Below are positions 9,801 through 22,677 of a stretch of DNA of 64,000 bases, piece by piece (within the stretch, counting starts at the first letter, position 1; each line of letters begins with the position of its first letter). Location of the stretch: NCBI RefSeq assembly GCF_029542785.1, contig NC_083370.1, positions 310,001-374,000 of the forward strand, in the 5' to 3' direction. The translations under genes and the position numbers were made by a program. The notes beneath the pieces are model-generated. The model did not search any database. It saw nothing but the letters and a program-made list of their open reading frames with translations, and was not told the DNA's origin. Source of the DNA: Malassezia japonica. Its lineage: Eukaryota > Basidiomycota > Malasseziomycetes > Malasseziales > Malasseziaceae.

Positions 9801-12140
9801 ATGTCCTCTACACACACTTCGGCTGGCCCGATGTTTTCCAAGCGTACTTCGCTGATCCGCTGGAGTCTCCTGGCACTGGTCTTTACCGTGCTCACGGCAC
9901 AGACCGCCGTGGCGGCGCCTGTGCACTTGCACGGTGGCCGCCACCTGAGCAACGCTCACCACCTCGCGGCGCGCGACCAGACCAAGGGCAGCGCCTTTGA
10001 CGGTCTCAACTCGCAGCCGCGTCTGGGCGTCAAGACTGGCGGCGAGAAGGTGTCGAACTCGAGCTCGAGCTCGGCGCCGCACGAGAGCACTGCGCACGAG
10101 ATCGTGCGCCAGTCTGACAACCAGAACCTTGGTGGTGGCGCCTCGGTCGACCTGAGCAAGATCTTTGGTCAGGCCTTCGGCGGCGTGCTCAAGGTCAAGG
10201 GCGACGTTGACTACAAGCACACCCAGGGCTCGGACAAGAACACGACGGTGACGGCGACGATCTCGCACTCTTCGAAGCACAAGCCGACTTCGTCGCACTC
10301 GCACTCGAAGTCGAGCTCGAGCTCGTCTACGCACTCTCCCTCGTCCTCGCACTCGTCGCACCACCACAAGTCCAAGCACCACGGCCACTCCTCGAAGCAC
10401 TCCTCGAAGCACTCGTCGGAACACTCGTCGGAGCACTCCTCGAAGCACTCCTCGAAGCACTCCTCGAAGCATTCCTCGAAGCACTCGAGCAATTCGAAGC
10501 ACTCGACCCCTTCGAAGCACTCGAGCTCTCCGAAGCACTCGAGCACTTCCACAAAGTCTTCGAGCAAGTCGACGACCCCGAGCGGCGCTCGCAACATGGC
10601 GGTGAACGCGGACAAGTCTGGTGAGACCTCGAAGGCGCACAGCGCGTCCAAGGGTGGTTTCTACCGCATTGGTCTCGAGACTGGCAGCAAGGCGATCCCC
10701 CTTACCTCGAGCTCGTCGTCTTCGTCGTCGGACTCGAACAGCTCGGGTGCGCGCATTGCGGCGGCCACGACGGCGCAGGAGCCTAGCGGCAACCTGCCCA
10801 ACCAGTCGGTGATCACCAACAACCCCAGCTACGGTTTCCTTGAGGCACAGAACGACCTGTACGCGATCCGCAAGTGGGCTGGTGACCTGAAGAACCTGGC
10901 GAGCAAGGAGAACCGCAATGAGACGATCATGGCTCTCTTCAACGCTGCTACTCGTTACTACCCCGATGTGGACACCAAGACGGTCGTCCGTGTTATGCTT
11001 GCCGATATCAAGGCCGAGTCGGACTTTGAGGCGGACAACAACAGTGCCGCGCGTCTCGACTCGGGCAACAGTCTTGGTCTGGTCCAGGTGAGCCCTGACG
11101 GCTCCTCGCAGGAGCTTTCGCTCTTCACCAAGGCGGTCCAGGCTGAGAACAACTGCTACTCGTGGACGGTTGGCCAGGGCACGGATGCCGAGCTCAAGTG
11201 CGGTGGTTTCTCGACGTTGGGCCCCCTTCTTGACTTCAAGACGGGCAAGCAGCTCGACGTGAGCAAGCTGACCAAGTCCGACTTGTCGCGCCCTTGGATC
11301 AACCTGCACGTTGCGATGTGGCTCCAGTCGAACTACGGCCGTACCGGTTCGCAAGACCCCTCGACCTGGTCGAAGGTGTCGAGCGCCAGCAAGGCTGTGC
11401 GTCAGGCCTACCAGCCCGCCATTGTTGAGATCCTCGGTACCAGCAGCTCGTCGAACTCGAACTCGTCTTCGAGCTCGAACTCGGGCAGCAACTCGGGCAG
11501 CAACTCGGGTAGCAACTCGACCAGCAACTCGGGTAGCAACTCGGGTAGCAACTCGGGCAGCAACTCGGGCAGCAACTCGGGCAGCAACTCGGGCAGCAAC
11601 TCGGGCAGCAACTCGGGCAGCAACTCGGGCAGCAACTCGGGCAGCAGCGCCAGCAGCAACGCGGGCAGCAGCTCGGGCAGCAACTCGGGCAGCAACTCGG
11701 GCAACAACTCGACCGACACCAACATCTTCGACAGCCCCAACAACAACCTGAGCAGCTCGATCGAGAAGCGTGCCAAGTCGACTTCGGGTGCCAACTCCTC
11801 GGCGAGTTCTGGCTCTGGCTCGAGCTCGAGCTCGGGCTCTGGCTCCTTCAGCGCGAGCACCTACTCGAGCAAGCTGAAGTCGCTGGACTCGGCTCTCAAG
11901 GGCAAGAGCAACCAGAAGAACACCTTTGCCACGTCGCTTGGTTCGTGGGTTGCCGGTGCGGCTGCCGACAGCGGTGGCTACAAGACGTCGGGCGACGACA
12001 TCAGCACGAAGTACTTCAAGAACATTGCGCAGGGTCTCTCGGTGCTCTACACCGGAAGCGACAAGGAGAGCAGCAAGTACGGCCAATCCTGGCTCGACAA
12101 CATCGAGCTGGTTCCGGGTCTGATTGACTACACTCAGTAA
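9801..12140 (+). CDS. Large secreted Ser-rich protein with putative lysozyme/transglycosylase-like domain (paralogue 2)
   Basis: Protein of 779 residues, tandem paralogue of the gene at 6687 and alike from end to end. It shares the N-terminal [20 protein letters not shown] signal region, a Ser/His/Lys repeat (SSKHSSKHSS), the [16 protein letters not shown] block, a globular domain with ADIKAESDFEADN and SLGLVQVSP (candidate catalytic Glu 406), a long NSGS repeat, and the C-terminal module ending YGQSWLDNIELVPGLIDYTQ. The two globular parts are much more conserved than the repeats. Relative to paralogue 1 it has an extra segment after residue 50 and an Asn-rather-than-His bias in its repeats. 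The enzyme role is inferred. Confidence 0.6.
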   Translation: MSSTHTSAGPMFSKRTSLIRWSLLALVFTVLTAQTAVAAPVHLHGGRHLSNAHHLAARDQTKGSAFDGLNSQPRLGVKTGGEKVSNSSSSSAPHESTAHEIVRQSDNQNLGGGASVDLSKIFGQAFGGVLKVKGDVDYKHTQGSDKNTTVTATISHSSKHKPTSSHSHSKSSSSSSTHSPSSSHSSHHHKSKHHGHSSKHSSKHSSEHSSEHSSKHSSKHSSKHSSKHSSNSKHSTPSKHSSSPKHSSTSTKSSSKSTTPSGARNMAVNADKSGETSKAHSASKGGFYRIGLETGSKAIPLTSSSSSSSSDSNSSGARIAAATTAQEPSGNLPNQSVITNNPSYGFLEAQNDLYAIRKWAGDLKNLASKENRNETIMALFNAATRYYPDVDTKTVVRVMLADIKAESDFEADNNSAARLDSGNSLGLVQVSPDGSSQELSLFTKAVQAENNCYSWTVGQGTDAELKCGGFSTLGPLLDFKTGKQLDVSKLTKSDLSRPWINLHVAMWLQSNYGRTGSQDPSTWSKVSSASKAVRQAYQPAIVEILGTSSSSNSNSSSSSNSGSNSGSNSGSNSTSNSGSNSGSNSGSNSGSNSGSNSGSNSGSNSGSNSGSNSGSSASSNAGSSSGSNSGSNSGNNSTDTNIFDSPNNNLSSSIEKRAKSTSGANSSASSGSGSSSSSGSGSFSASTYSSKLKSLDSALKGKSNQKNTFATSLGSWVAGAAADSGGYKTSGDDISTKYFKNIAQGLSVLYTGSDKESSKYGQSWLDNIELVPGLIDYTQ
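11478..11646. repeat. 12-bp minisatellite coding for NSGS units
   Basis: Nearly perfect tandem copies of AACTCGGGCAGC, encoding Asn-Ser-Gly-Ser, inside paralogue 2. It acts as a flexible linker between the globular domain and the C-terminal module. Confidence 0.85.
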
Positions 12141-12328
12141 GCCTCGGCCAGCGCTTGTTGTTGTACTTGTATATATCTCGTTGTTGAGGACGATGTTGCA
12201 CAGCTGCGATCCTGCCAGTGCTGGACACTGCCTCGATCGCCGCCTGACCTTTCCTTAGTCCCAAGTTCTTTATCTCCTTTATAGGGTAGCATGTAAATTG
12301 TAAGGAGTTCCCTATATTCTCTGGGTAT

Positions 12329-12704
12329 CTATCCCGAGCCCGGCTCTTGCATCACGACCAACACGTATTTTTGGCCTGGGTCAGTGCGGCGACGTACTTG
12401 GTGTGACAAGCAGCTCGTATTTCTTGGTGCGCACGCGCAGCAAGCTCAGTTCGTCGTCCGCTTCGACTTCGTCGACGTGGCGCGTGACGACGTCGAGCAT
12501 GTCGCGCACAAACTGCACGACGCGCTCCAACGCGTCGGTGGCCTCGCCCTCGCCCGCGACAAACGCGGCGCCGCCGCTCCATAGCACACGGCCATCCGTT
12601 GTAAGTGTAACGCATCCCCGCACCTGGCGGTGCTGCGTAAGGTGCGCAAGGATCTGGACCGCCTCGTCCGGCGCCTCGCCCGGACGCGGCACGGCAGAGG
12701 CCAT
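12329..12704 (-). CDS. Roadblock/LC7-type dynein light chain
   Basis: Small roadblock-fold protein of 117 residues, homologous to dynein light chain roadblock (DYNLRB), which dimerises on the dynein intermediate chain. A 22-nt intron (12376-12397) splits the last strand: exon 1 ends RTKKYELLVTP, exon 2 gives SQKYVLVVMQEPGSG, together the conserved C-terminal roadblock pattern. The central part, VRGCVTLTTDGRVLWSGG, is the usual turn of the fold. Without the intron the reading frame would diverge into unrelated sequence. MAD1 lies directly upstream (its stop at 12731) on the same strand, 26 bp from this ATG. Confidence 0.85.
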
Positions 12705-12730
12705 GGTGGACGCGTCTATGGAGGTGTGTA

Positions 12731-15221
12731 CTATTCCTCCTCCGGCGCGCCAAACGCGCCGCGGATGGCCTGGGTGGTATTTTCGTAGAGCTCGAGGTTG
12801 AGCGCCGCGAGGAAGCATGGTACGCTGTGCCGGATGCCGTCGCTCAGCCAGTAGTCACGTAGATGCGCGACATTGGCAAGGCCGTCGGCGGCCTCGCCCT
12901 GCAGCTTCATCTCGCCCACGTTGCCCTCTTCGGAGCGGAAGACGAGCGTGGTGACGCGCGCGCCGCGTGCGTACGCCGACGTGAGCTTCACCTTGCCGTT
13001 CTCGAGGAAGCGCAGCTTGTATCCAAAGAGCGACTGCACGGCCTCGCGGAACTCGTTGGCCTTGGCCGTAAAGACCTGCTTGAGACGCAGCATGCCTTTG
13101 TCCTTTAGCTGGATCGTTTCCTCGAGCTGAGCCAGCTCACGCTTGAGGTTCTCGACCGTTTGTAGCGGCACGACTGTGTCAGAGTCGCCCGCGGGCTGCG
13201 ACGACGCGCCGGCCGCCTTGAGCTGCTCGTGCAGCGACTCGATCTGGCGGAGCAATCCTTCATTCTCTTTGCGCAGCGCATCGAGGGTCGCAGTGCGGAT
13301 CGCATAGTCGCGCGACACCGGATTGTCTTGGAGCGTCAGGCACTTGACGCGCGTCTGGTCAAATTCGCCGCGGCCGACACGCGTATAGAGCTGGTCGTTT
13401 TCCGCACCGAGCGCCTGCGCCTGTGCCTCGAGCTCGGCATAGCGCGCCTCAAGAGACGCGAGTGCGGTCCGCGCTTCGCCCAACGCGCGGCGGTCCGCGT
13501 CACTGGTCGCCGCAGGCGCCACGGCCGTCTGCGCACGTTCGGCCGCATCGGCCGCAGCGCGCTCCGCGTCCTCGAGGCGCGAGGCGAGCGACATGCACTC
13601 TTGCTGTGCAGAGGCGAAGCGCGTCTCGAGATCCGCGATACGCTGCGACTGCACCTGGTCGTACGTCTCGGAGCCCTGTGCTTCGGTCTCAAACGTAGCA
13701 AGGAGCTCCTTGCACCGCCGCAGCTCGTCCGCCTGCACGTCGTGCTGGCGCTGTACACGCATCAGCGCCGTGGCCTTTTCCGAGAGTTCGCGTGCGAGAT
13801 TCGACTCGTTCTCAGAGCCCTGGCGCGCCTGGCGCTCGAGCGTGACGTTGGAGGAGCGCAGCTGCTCGACCGAGTGGGTGAGCCCCTCGATACGCGCAGA
13901 CAGCCCCATGATCGTCCCGCGGAGCGTCGAGACGTACGGCGCGAGCGTCTCGTGCGTGAGCGAGGCGGGGAGCTCGACTTTCGGCACGTCGGCCTCGACA
14001 TTCGCGGCAGCGACAAACGCCGCATGCTCGTCGGTCTGCACGCCTTGCCGGAGGATGTGGGACCACTTTTCCTGCTCGGCACGCAGCGTGCCCAGCTCCT
14101 GGTCCTTCTTGAGCAGGTCGTCGTGCAGCGCATCCATGCGCTTCGCCTTGGCCTCGAGCGAGCGGTTGGTCTCGCGGAGGATCTCGGCGCCTTGGCACGC
14201 CTCGGCGAGGCGCGCATTCTCGGTCGTGAGGCGCGTCTGCGACGTCTCCAAGCGGTGTACCGCGGCAATTTGTTCTGGGTAAGTCTAGCGACGTACGGCT
14301 CAGCTGCTCCTTGAGCATGGTAACTTCCTCGTCGTCGACCGGCGCAGAGCGCATGCCTCCCTCTTTGGCCTGCTCCAGCTCGGCGTTTTCGGCACGCAGG
14401 CGCTCGCTGACCTGCTGCCAATGCTGCGCCTGCTCTTGGGCCTGCGCCGCGTCCGACTGCGCCGCGATGAGATCCGTGCGGAGCTGCGACTGCTCGGCGT
14501 GCGACGTGCTCTGCACCTCGTTCACCTGCGCCAGCGCCTCGTTCTTGGCCTCGCGCAGCTGCAGCGTCTCGCTGCGGAGCGCCGCGAGCTCCTGCTCGAG
14601 TGCGTGCTTGGACGCGTGCCAATCTTCGTGCTTTTGGCGCTGCGCGGCGCGCTCCGCCTCCCACTCGTTCAGCACCTCGACGCGCTGGCATTTGAGCACC
14701 TCGAGCTCGCGCGCCTGGCTGCGTATTTGGGACTCGAGGTGCCGGTGCGCGCGCTGCTCCTCCTCGATGCGCCGGTCGTACTCGGTGCGTAGCATGGTCA
14801 GCTCGTATGCCTCGGATCGCTGCGGCGCCTCGGGCAGCTCGGCGAGGGGCCGCGCACGCGGCCCCGTCGCGAGGCCAGACGAGACCAAGGTGCGTTTCGG
14901 CGTGTCTTTGGGTGTCGCGAGCGCGCCCGGCTCGAGCAGGTCCGTAGACGAGATAGTGCGCTTTCCGAGGCTCGTGCTGCTGCGCAGCGGCGTCGATCCC
15001 GAGCGCGACAAGCTGCGGTAAGCGCCGAGCGGCCCGCCGGACCCTCCGAGCGAGCTCGGGGTGCGGCGCACACTTTGCGGCGTATCGCGCACCGAAGCGC
15101 GTGTTTCCGAGATGGTACGGCGCGAGGGCATCGGCAGCGATGACCCCGCGCCTCCTTCCGTGCGCCGCTGCGCGGCAACGCGCGCCTGCGGCGTCGAGAG
15201 CGACGTGGGTCGCTCCGCCAT
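12731..15221 (-). CDS. MAD1: Spindle assembly checkpoint protein Mad1
   Basis: Coiled-coil checkpoint protein of 822 residues that carries Mad2 to unattached kinetochores. One 22-nt intron (14275-14296) joins KEQLSQ to QIAAVHRLETSQTRL in the middle of the coiled coil. The N-terminal 120 residues are Ser/Thr/Pro rich. Most of the protein is heptad-like with many Glu, Gln, Arg and Ala. The C-terminus carries the RLK-type motif (GMLRLKQVFTAKANEFREAV) and the globular tail with LFGYKLRFLENGKVKLTSAY, the diagnostic Mad1 C-terminal domain. It is followed by the roadblock light-chain gene, both on the minus strand. Confidence 0.93.
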
Positions 15222-15249
15222 CGCTGCAAGTCGCACGCTCCCCCGACTC

Positions 15250-15255
15250 CACGTG
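15250..15255. promoter_or_regulatory. CACGTG E-box upstream of MAD1
   Basis: CACGTG lies 29 bp upstream of the MAD1 start, in the 64-bp gap to the bZIP gene's stop codon. Confidence 0.4.
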
Positions 15256-15285
15256 GCAACAGGCTATTCTACAAAGAATCTACGG

Positions 15286-16555
15286 CTAGGCGACCATTGC
15301 CGGCGCGCTCTGCGCGAGGCTCGGCACGCCGCCCCAAAAGGAGGATGTCGGAGAGGAGGAGCGCGGCGAGGGACTCACGTCCTTGCGCATGTTGGGCACC
15401 ACCAGGCCGTTTTGCGCGCTGAGGCGCGGGGAACGGGTGGCTTCGTCCGAGCTGCGCTGCAGCGCGCCAAGCAGTTTGGACATGTCGACGGACGGCGCGC
15501 GTGTCTGGTACGACCGCACTTCGTTCGTTAGGTCGCTGTTTTGGATGCGCAGCGACGAGAGCTGGTCCTTGAGGCTCTCGATGATCCGATCGCGCTCCTG
15601 GATCTGGTCCTCGAGCAAGGTGATGTATTCCTTCCGGCGGTTGCGGAAGTTGCGCGCCGAGATCTTGTTCCGCAGCTGCCGCTTTTCCTTGCTGGACAGC
15701 TTGTTGTACTCTTCCATCGACGGGCGGAGGTTTTCCACGTCGGGGCTCGTCGCACGCATGTCTAGCTTCGGGCGGGAGGGCGTCGGCTGGTCGAGGCGCA
15801 TCGGCGTAAAAGCGGTAAAGGTGGTATCACTCTCTGGCTCCTCGGCCACCATCGGCATGGGGGCGGGAGACTCGCTCTTCATCGGCACGTTTGGCTCGGG
15901 AAGCGTTAGAGAGGGAAAAAGGGGCGCGTCGGGCGCCACGGGCTCGGGCTGCGAGAGGACGAGCTGCGGATCGATCGAAGTCTCGCCCGGTGGCGCACTC
16001 GCCTCCTTGTCCTGTACAAAGGCCGAAGCGGTATCAAAGCCGGGCGTCTCTTGCGGCGCAATCGGGTCGATGAACGGGGGTACGTAGAGCGCCGAGTCCA
16101 TCTGCTGGTCGACGTCTTCGGTAAAGTCGAGGTTCAGCAGATTCGACGGGAGGTCGTCGTCGCCCTCTGCGTCTGCCGACCAGCGCTCGGCAGGGCTAAA
16201 TGCGTCGCCGACGCTCGCGGGCGGCGTGAGCACCGACGTGGCCTCGGCCGCACTCGCGGCGCCTTGCTCGATCGACGGCGGCTCGGCAGTGGCGCTCTCG
16301 CGCTGCTTTTGCACGAGGGGGTAGTGCTGCTTGACCAGGCGGTCGAGCAGAGTCTTGTCAGGCTGTGACCCCATTTTCTGGAGCTCGACGGTGAGGTGGT
16401 AACGCTGGGTCAGCACAGGCACGTACAAAGACCTCCTCCTGCGACGCGCCTTGGCGCGGGGGCGAGGGCGGCAGGGACGATAGTGTGTACTCCGCACTCG
16501 ATGATGACGATGGGTCGTACGCAAAGGACGGGCCGGCGTTACAAACGGCCGCCAT
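15286..16555 (-). CDS. bZIP transcription factor
   Basis: DNA-binding regulator of 415 residues. One 22-nt intron (16405-16426) joins QGASQEEVF to RYHLTVELQKMGSQPD. The basic region and zipper lie around residues 260-320: KEKRQLRNKISARNFRNRR is the basic region (N-x2-S-A-x2-F-R signature), followed by a leucine-zipper-like helix (LLEDQIQERDRIIESLKDQL). The N-terminal half is acidic and rich in Pro and Ser, as in activation domains. Targets cannot be told from sequence. The start at 16555 (MAAVCNAGPSF) is the only well-placed ATG of exon 1. Divergent from TBCA across 247 bp. Confidence 0.88.
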
Positions 16556-16802
16556 TGCAAACGTAGTGATAGGAAAGGTACCCGCGCGGTCACGGACAGA
16601 TATAACGCCACAGCCCAACCCGTTGAGTGGCGGAGATTGCTGCATTCACGCGTGGGTCCGCGGATGTGGAGGTGTTTCCATCTGCTTCGGTGCGGGGCAT
16701 TGGCGTGCGCGGCACGCCATGGGCCCACTAGGCCTCATGTGGAGGGTTGTACGCTGCGGTTGTGCACTGCGCCACAACCGCAGCGCCGCGCATCCAACGA
16801 TA

Positions 16803-17205
16803 ATGGGCGATATCGCCGCGGAGAAACGCCAGCTGACCATCAAGACGGGTGTCGTGCGGCGGTATGTACGGAATCTAATGTAGACTGTCCAAGGAGCTGT
16901 GGATGTACACGGTCGAGGCCAAGGAGCAGGACGCCAAGGTGCAGCAGTTTATCGCCGATAACCGCGAGGCATGGGAAGTGCGCAAGCAGGTACGTTTTGC
17001 TACTGACCTCAGGAGGAAATTCTCAAGGACTGCACACAAATGGTGCCGGACACCAAGCGCCGCCTCTCGGACGCGGTCGTGGACCTGGACGCGTACTTGG
17101 TACGTGCCGCCTCTCACCCAGCACGGACTCGACGAGGCGACCAAGGAAACGGACGAGTACCGTAGTGCAGTCGAGGCCCTGGACAAGTCAAAGGAGAGTC
17201 CGTAG
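16803..17205 (+). CDS. TBCA: Tubulin-specific chaperone A (Rbl2/TBCA)
   Basis: Tubulin cofactor A, which holds beta-tubulin during folding. Three tiny introns (16862-16883, 22 nt; 16990-17012, 23 nt; 17100-17121, 22 nt) interrupt a 111-residue protein. The spliced sequence begins MGDIAAEKRQLTIKTGVVRR and continues LSKELWMYTVEAKEQDAKV, the first helix pair of the three-helix bundle, then QEEILKDCTQMVPDTKRRL. Length and helix pattern fit the family. It lies head-to-tail with RNase Z, whose start is 113 bp downstream. Confidence 0.9.
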
Positions 17206-17318
17206 TGCTAATTATGCTGGAGGAAAAGGCGCTGCAACCGCAAACCGACACGCTCGCGTCGCTCGCGGCGCTCGCGTCCCTTGGCCCAAGCGTGTGTGGA
17301 GGTTCTTCTTGCCCCGCC

Positions 17319-18833
17319 ATGGCGCCCCCGGTGATCCAGGTGCGGTTCCTCGGAACGAGCACGACACCTCTGCCTACGCGCAACTACTCGAGGTACGCGT
17401 ATGCGCTAACGTAGCCTGCTGGTAAAAATCGATAAGCATGCCGTGATGGTGTACGTTGCGAAGCTGACCCAGCGACTGTGGCGAGGGCACGCAGCGCCAG
17501 CTCTTTCGCAGCTCGGTGCACGCCGAGACGAAGCTGACGCAGATCCAGTCGATCCTTATTACCCATCTGCATCCCGATCGTATGTGCCGCGGCTGACACA
17601 GACATCCTCGGCCTCGTCCCGATGATGTTTACCATGATGGGCCTCAGTGCACCTGCGGGGCGCGACGACAAGCCGCGCCTCGAGCTGTACGGCCCGCTGG
17701 GCCTGCGCGCGCACCTGCGCACGACGCTTTCGACGTGCTATGCCACGCTGAGCTCAAACTATGTCGTCCACGAGCTCTTGTGGCCGGGGCAGCCAGAGTA
17801 CCCCCACGATATTCCGCACGGCGCGCCGCCGGTCTTTCGGTACGTCGAGGGCGACCAGGCGCTGCCGGAGAATGTGCGGGGGCAGGAGCGCATCCTCCCA
17901 CTGATGCCCCCGCACCCGAACGAGCTCCCTGGGCGGAATATCCGCATGGACGAGGCGACGTGCACCTGGCCCGAAATTGGCACCATTGCGCACACCGGCA
18001 TCACGGTCAGCGCCGCGCCAATTACGCATCGCTGCCCTACGCTTGGCTACGTACTTACAGAGCCGCTTAGTGCGTCGCAGTCCATCTCGCCAAGGGACCT
18101 CGCGCAGCTCGACTCGAACACCGAGGCACTGTTCGAGTCACAAGGCATCCGCAATCCCCGCGTGCTCTTGTCGGGTCTGCTGCGCAGCCGCGAGCCACTG
18201 CACCTGCCGGACGGCTCTGTGCTGTACCCCCCTCCTCTGGATCGGCCGGGGCGCAAGCTGTGCATCCTCGGTGACACGAGCGACGCCACGGCTGATTTAG
18301 TCGCCCTCGACGGCGGCCGGCCGGCCGGCGCGCTGCGCGGCATGCTCGACCTCGCGCGCGGCGCAGACTTGCTCGTCCACGAGTGCACATATGCCTCGAT
18401 GAGCGACGAGGATATGCAGCACGCCAAAAACACGTCGGAAGCGCATGCAAAACGCCTCCAGAGTGCGCTGCTCGAGGTGGATGAGGCAGAGACTCGCGCG
18501 CTCTCGCGCGGGCACTCGACGCCGCGCATCGCCGGCTCGTTTGCAGGGCTCATTGGGGCACGCAGAATCGCGTTGAACCACTTTTCCGCGCGCATTCCTG
18601 CCCCAATTGTCGCGACCAACGCGCCGCTGGTCGCCGAGGACCAGCTGGCGCCGGGCGCCAACTACGACGAATCGCTACAGCGTTTCCATGTGATGCGCGA
18701 GATCGAGCGCCAAGTCACGATGCACTGGCACAATACCCTGCGCCGCGAGCACTCGGGCGCGCCTTGCGACGAGCGCGCGACAGCCGCCTACGACGGCCTC
18801 GCGCTCGACGTTCCCCCGCGTTCCCCTCTGTAG
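17319..18833 (+). CDS. tRNA 3'-processing endoribonuclease RNase Z, short (ELAC1-like) form
   Basis: Metallo-beta-lactamase nuclease that removes tRNA 3' trailers. Three 22-nt introns (17393-17414, 17451-17472, 17580-17601) are removed to give 482 residues. The spliced N-terminus reads IQVRFLGTSTTPLPTRNYSS, then MVDCGEGTQRQL and the catalytic HLHPDHILGL motif, which is itself split by intron 3. Later metal ligands are seen in KLCILGDTSDAT, LLVHECTYA, and IALNHFSAR near the C-terminus. A single short lactamase domain is present instead of the double-length form of S. cerevisiae Trz1. The start at 17319 has a CCGCCATGG context. The insert around residues 140-200 is long for a short form. Confidence 0.88.
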
Positions 18834-18834
18834 C

Positions 18835-18840
18835 CACGTG
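18835..18840. promoter_or_regulatory. CACGTG E-box between RNase Z and PRP4
   Basis: CACGTG inside the 28-bp gap between the RNase Z stop and the PRP4 kinase start, so it must sit in or beside the core promoter of the downstream gene. Confidence 0.4.
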
Positions 18841-18861
18841 GCGAAAATTCGTGCTACGTCG

Positions 18862-20433
18862 ATGGCGAGTCCGGCGCGAGAGAAGCGCAAGGACCTTGAT
18901 AGTATCTATGACTACGAAGAGGAGCCGAGCGACGAGCAGCGCCTGATTGAAGAGCGCCGCAAGCGCCGGCGTGAAATTCTCGCCAAGCACCAGAGCGCAC
19001 AGACTGGGGATGCGCCCAAGGGCAACCTGCCGACCGACGCGCCCAAGGGCGACCTGCCGACCGACGCGCCAGCTGACGCGCCGCCCGTTTCGCCGCCCGC
19101 ACTGGCACTGCACAAGAGTGCGCGCCATGCCGAGGCGCTCGCAACCGACCAGCCGGCGGAGCAAGGTGCCGCGGCGCCCGACCTCTCTGGCATCGAGGCG
19201 CCAAAGCCGGCGGTCGACGATTGCGACGAGTACGTCGAGATTGAAGTCGACGACGACGACGGCCTGGTCGACGATATGTTTGACCTGGATGATACCCCCA
19301 AACCCAAAAAGACGATCCGCGTGCGGAAGGATGCGGTTCCGACCAAAGCGCCCGCACGGACGGCGGAGCCTACGCAGACGGCCGTCGGCCTCCAAGACAA
19401 CTGGGACGACCCTGATGGGTACTACCGTGTGATCCTTGGCGAGAAGCTCGACAAGGGGCGGTACCAGGTCTTTGCGATCCTCGGCCGCGGCATGTTCTCC
19501 GGCGTCGTACGTGCACGCGATCTGCACCACAACAGCCGCGAAGTGGCAATCAAAATTGTGCGGCGTCAAGAGACGATGTACAAGGCCGGCATGAAAGAGA
19601 TCCACACGCTCGAGCAGCTAGCCGTGCAGGACCCCGACGACAAGAAGCACATTGTGCGACTGTACGGCCACTTTGAGCACCGCGGCCACCTGTGCATGGT
19701 ATTCGAGTCGCTGAGTCTCAACCTGCGCGAGATTGTTAAGCGCTTTGGCAAAGACGTCGGGCTGAGTCTGCAGGCTGTGCGCACCTATTCGCAGCAGGTC
19801 CTCGTCGCGCTCGCGCACCTGCGCCACGAAAATATCATGCATGCGGACATCAAACCCGACAACATCATGGTCAATGAGACCAAGACCCTCTTGAAGCTCT
19901 GTGATCTCGGCTCGGCTTCGAGTACAAACGAAATGGAAATCACGCCGTACCTCGTCAGTCGGTTCTACCGCGCGCCCGAGATCATCCTGGGCCAGCCGTA
20001 CGGATGCGAGATGGACATGTGGTCGGTGGGGTGTACGCTCTACGAACTGGCTACCGGCAAGATCCTCTTTCCCGGCAAGACGAACAACCACATGCTGCTG
20101 CTGATGCAGCAGCTCAAAGGGCGCCCTGCTGCCAAGCAGCTCAAAAAGTGCCAGTTTGCCGAGAAGCACTTTGAGGACAACAACACGTTCCTCAGCATCG
20201 AGACGGACAAGAGCACCGGACAGGAGCTCATCCGCCGCGTGAATACCAGCCAGCCGACCGAGACGCTGCGCATGCGCATGCTGCCTGGCAACACGGCCAA
20301 GGAGCTCAGCGTCGACGAGCTCCGGCAGACGCAGCAGCTCATCGATCTTCTGAACCGCATGCTGGAACTCGACCCAGCGAAGCGCATCACGCCGCTCGAG
20401 GCGCTCGCGCACCCCTTCGTCCGCGCGATCTAA
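18862..20433 (+). CDS. prp4: Serine/threonine kinase Prp4 (PRPF4B), splicing kinase
   Basis: Nuclear kinase that phosphorylates tri-snRNP proteins during spliceosome activation; present in most fungi and animals but absent from S. cerevisiae. The protein has 523 residues. The N-terminal 195 residues are charged and low-complexity (KRRREILAKHQ). The kinase domain spans about residues 198-523: glycine loop ILGRGMFSGVV, VAIKIV lysine, HADIKPDN catalytic loop (about 326), DLGSAS in place of DFG, and activation segment YLVSRFYRAPEIILG, the PRP4/CLK-type signature. The DLG variant is normal for this family. The start at 18862 is the first ATG of the frame. Confidence 0.93.
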   Translation: MASPAREKRKDLDSIYDYEEEPSDEQRLIEERRKRRREILAKHQSAQTGDAPKGNLPTDAPKGDLPTDAPADAPPVSPPALALHKSARHAEALATDQPAEQGAAAPDLSGIEAPKPAVDDCDEYVEIEVDDDDGLVDDMFDLDDTPKPKKTIRVRKDAVPTKAPARTAEPTQTAVGLQDNWDDPDGYYRVILGEKLDKGRYQVFAILGRGMFSGVVRARDLHHNSREVAIKIVRRQETMYKAGMKEIHTLEQLAVQDPDDKKHIVRLYGHFEHRGHLCMVFESLSLNLREIVKRFGKDVGLSLQAVRTYSQQVLVALAHLRHENIMHADIKPDNIMVNETKTLLKLCDLGSASSTNEMEITPYLVSRFYRAPEIILGQPYGCEMDMWSVGCTLYELATGKILFPGKTNNHMLLLMQQLKGRPAAKQLKKCQFAEKHFEDNNTFLSIETDKSTGQELIRRVNTSQPTETLRMRMLPGNTAKELSVDELRQTQQLIDLLNRMLELDPAKRITPLEALAHPFVRAI

Positions 20434-20508
20434 CGTCGACCCCATTCGCCTCCACTAGCGTCTTCCTGCCCCGATCGCCCTGATCGCCCCCAATAGCCAA
20501 TCGTGTAT

Positions 20509-20514
20509 CACGTG
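20509..20514. promoter_or_regulatory. CACGTG E-box upstream of DBP2
   Basis: CACGTG 88 bp upstream of the DBP2 start codon. Confidence 0.4.
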
Positions 20515-20520
20515 TTATGA

Positions 20521-22631
<2,111 letters not shown>

Positions 22632-22677
22632 GCTTTGTAGAACAAACGGACTGGATGTGGAGTAGTGGAGGTTCGCC

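Noticed and set aside
9738..12086. Very long minus-strand open frame (782 codons) opposite the second secreted protein
   Set aside because: It is the antisense shadow of Ser-rich TCG/AGC repeats, giving Arg-Val-Ala strings without domains. The plus strand has a signal peptide and a conserved paralogue.
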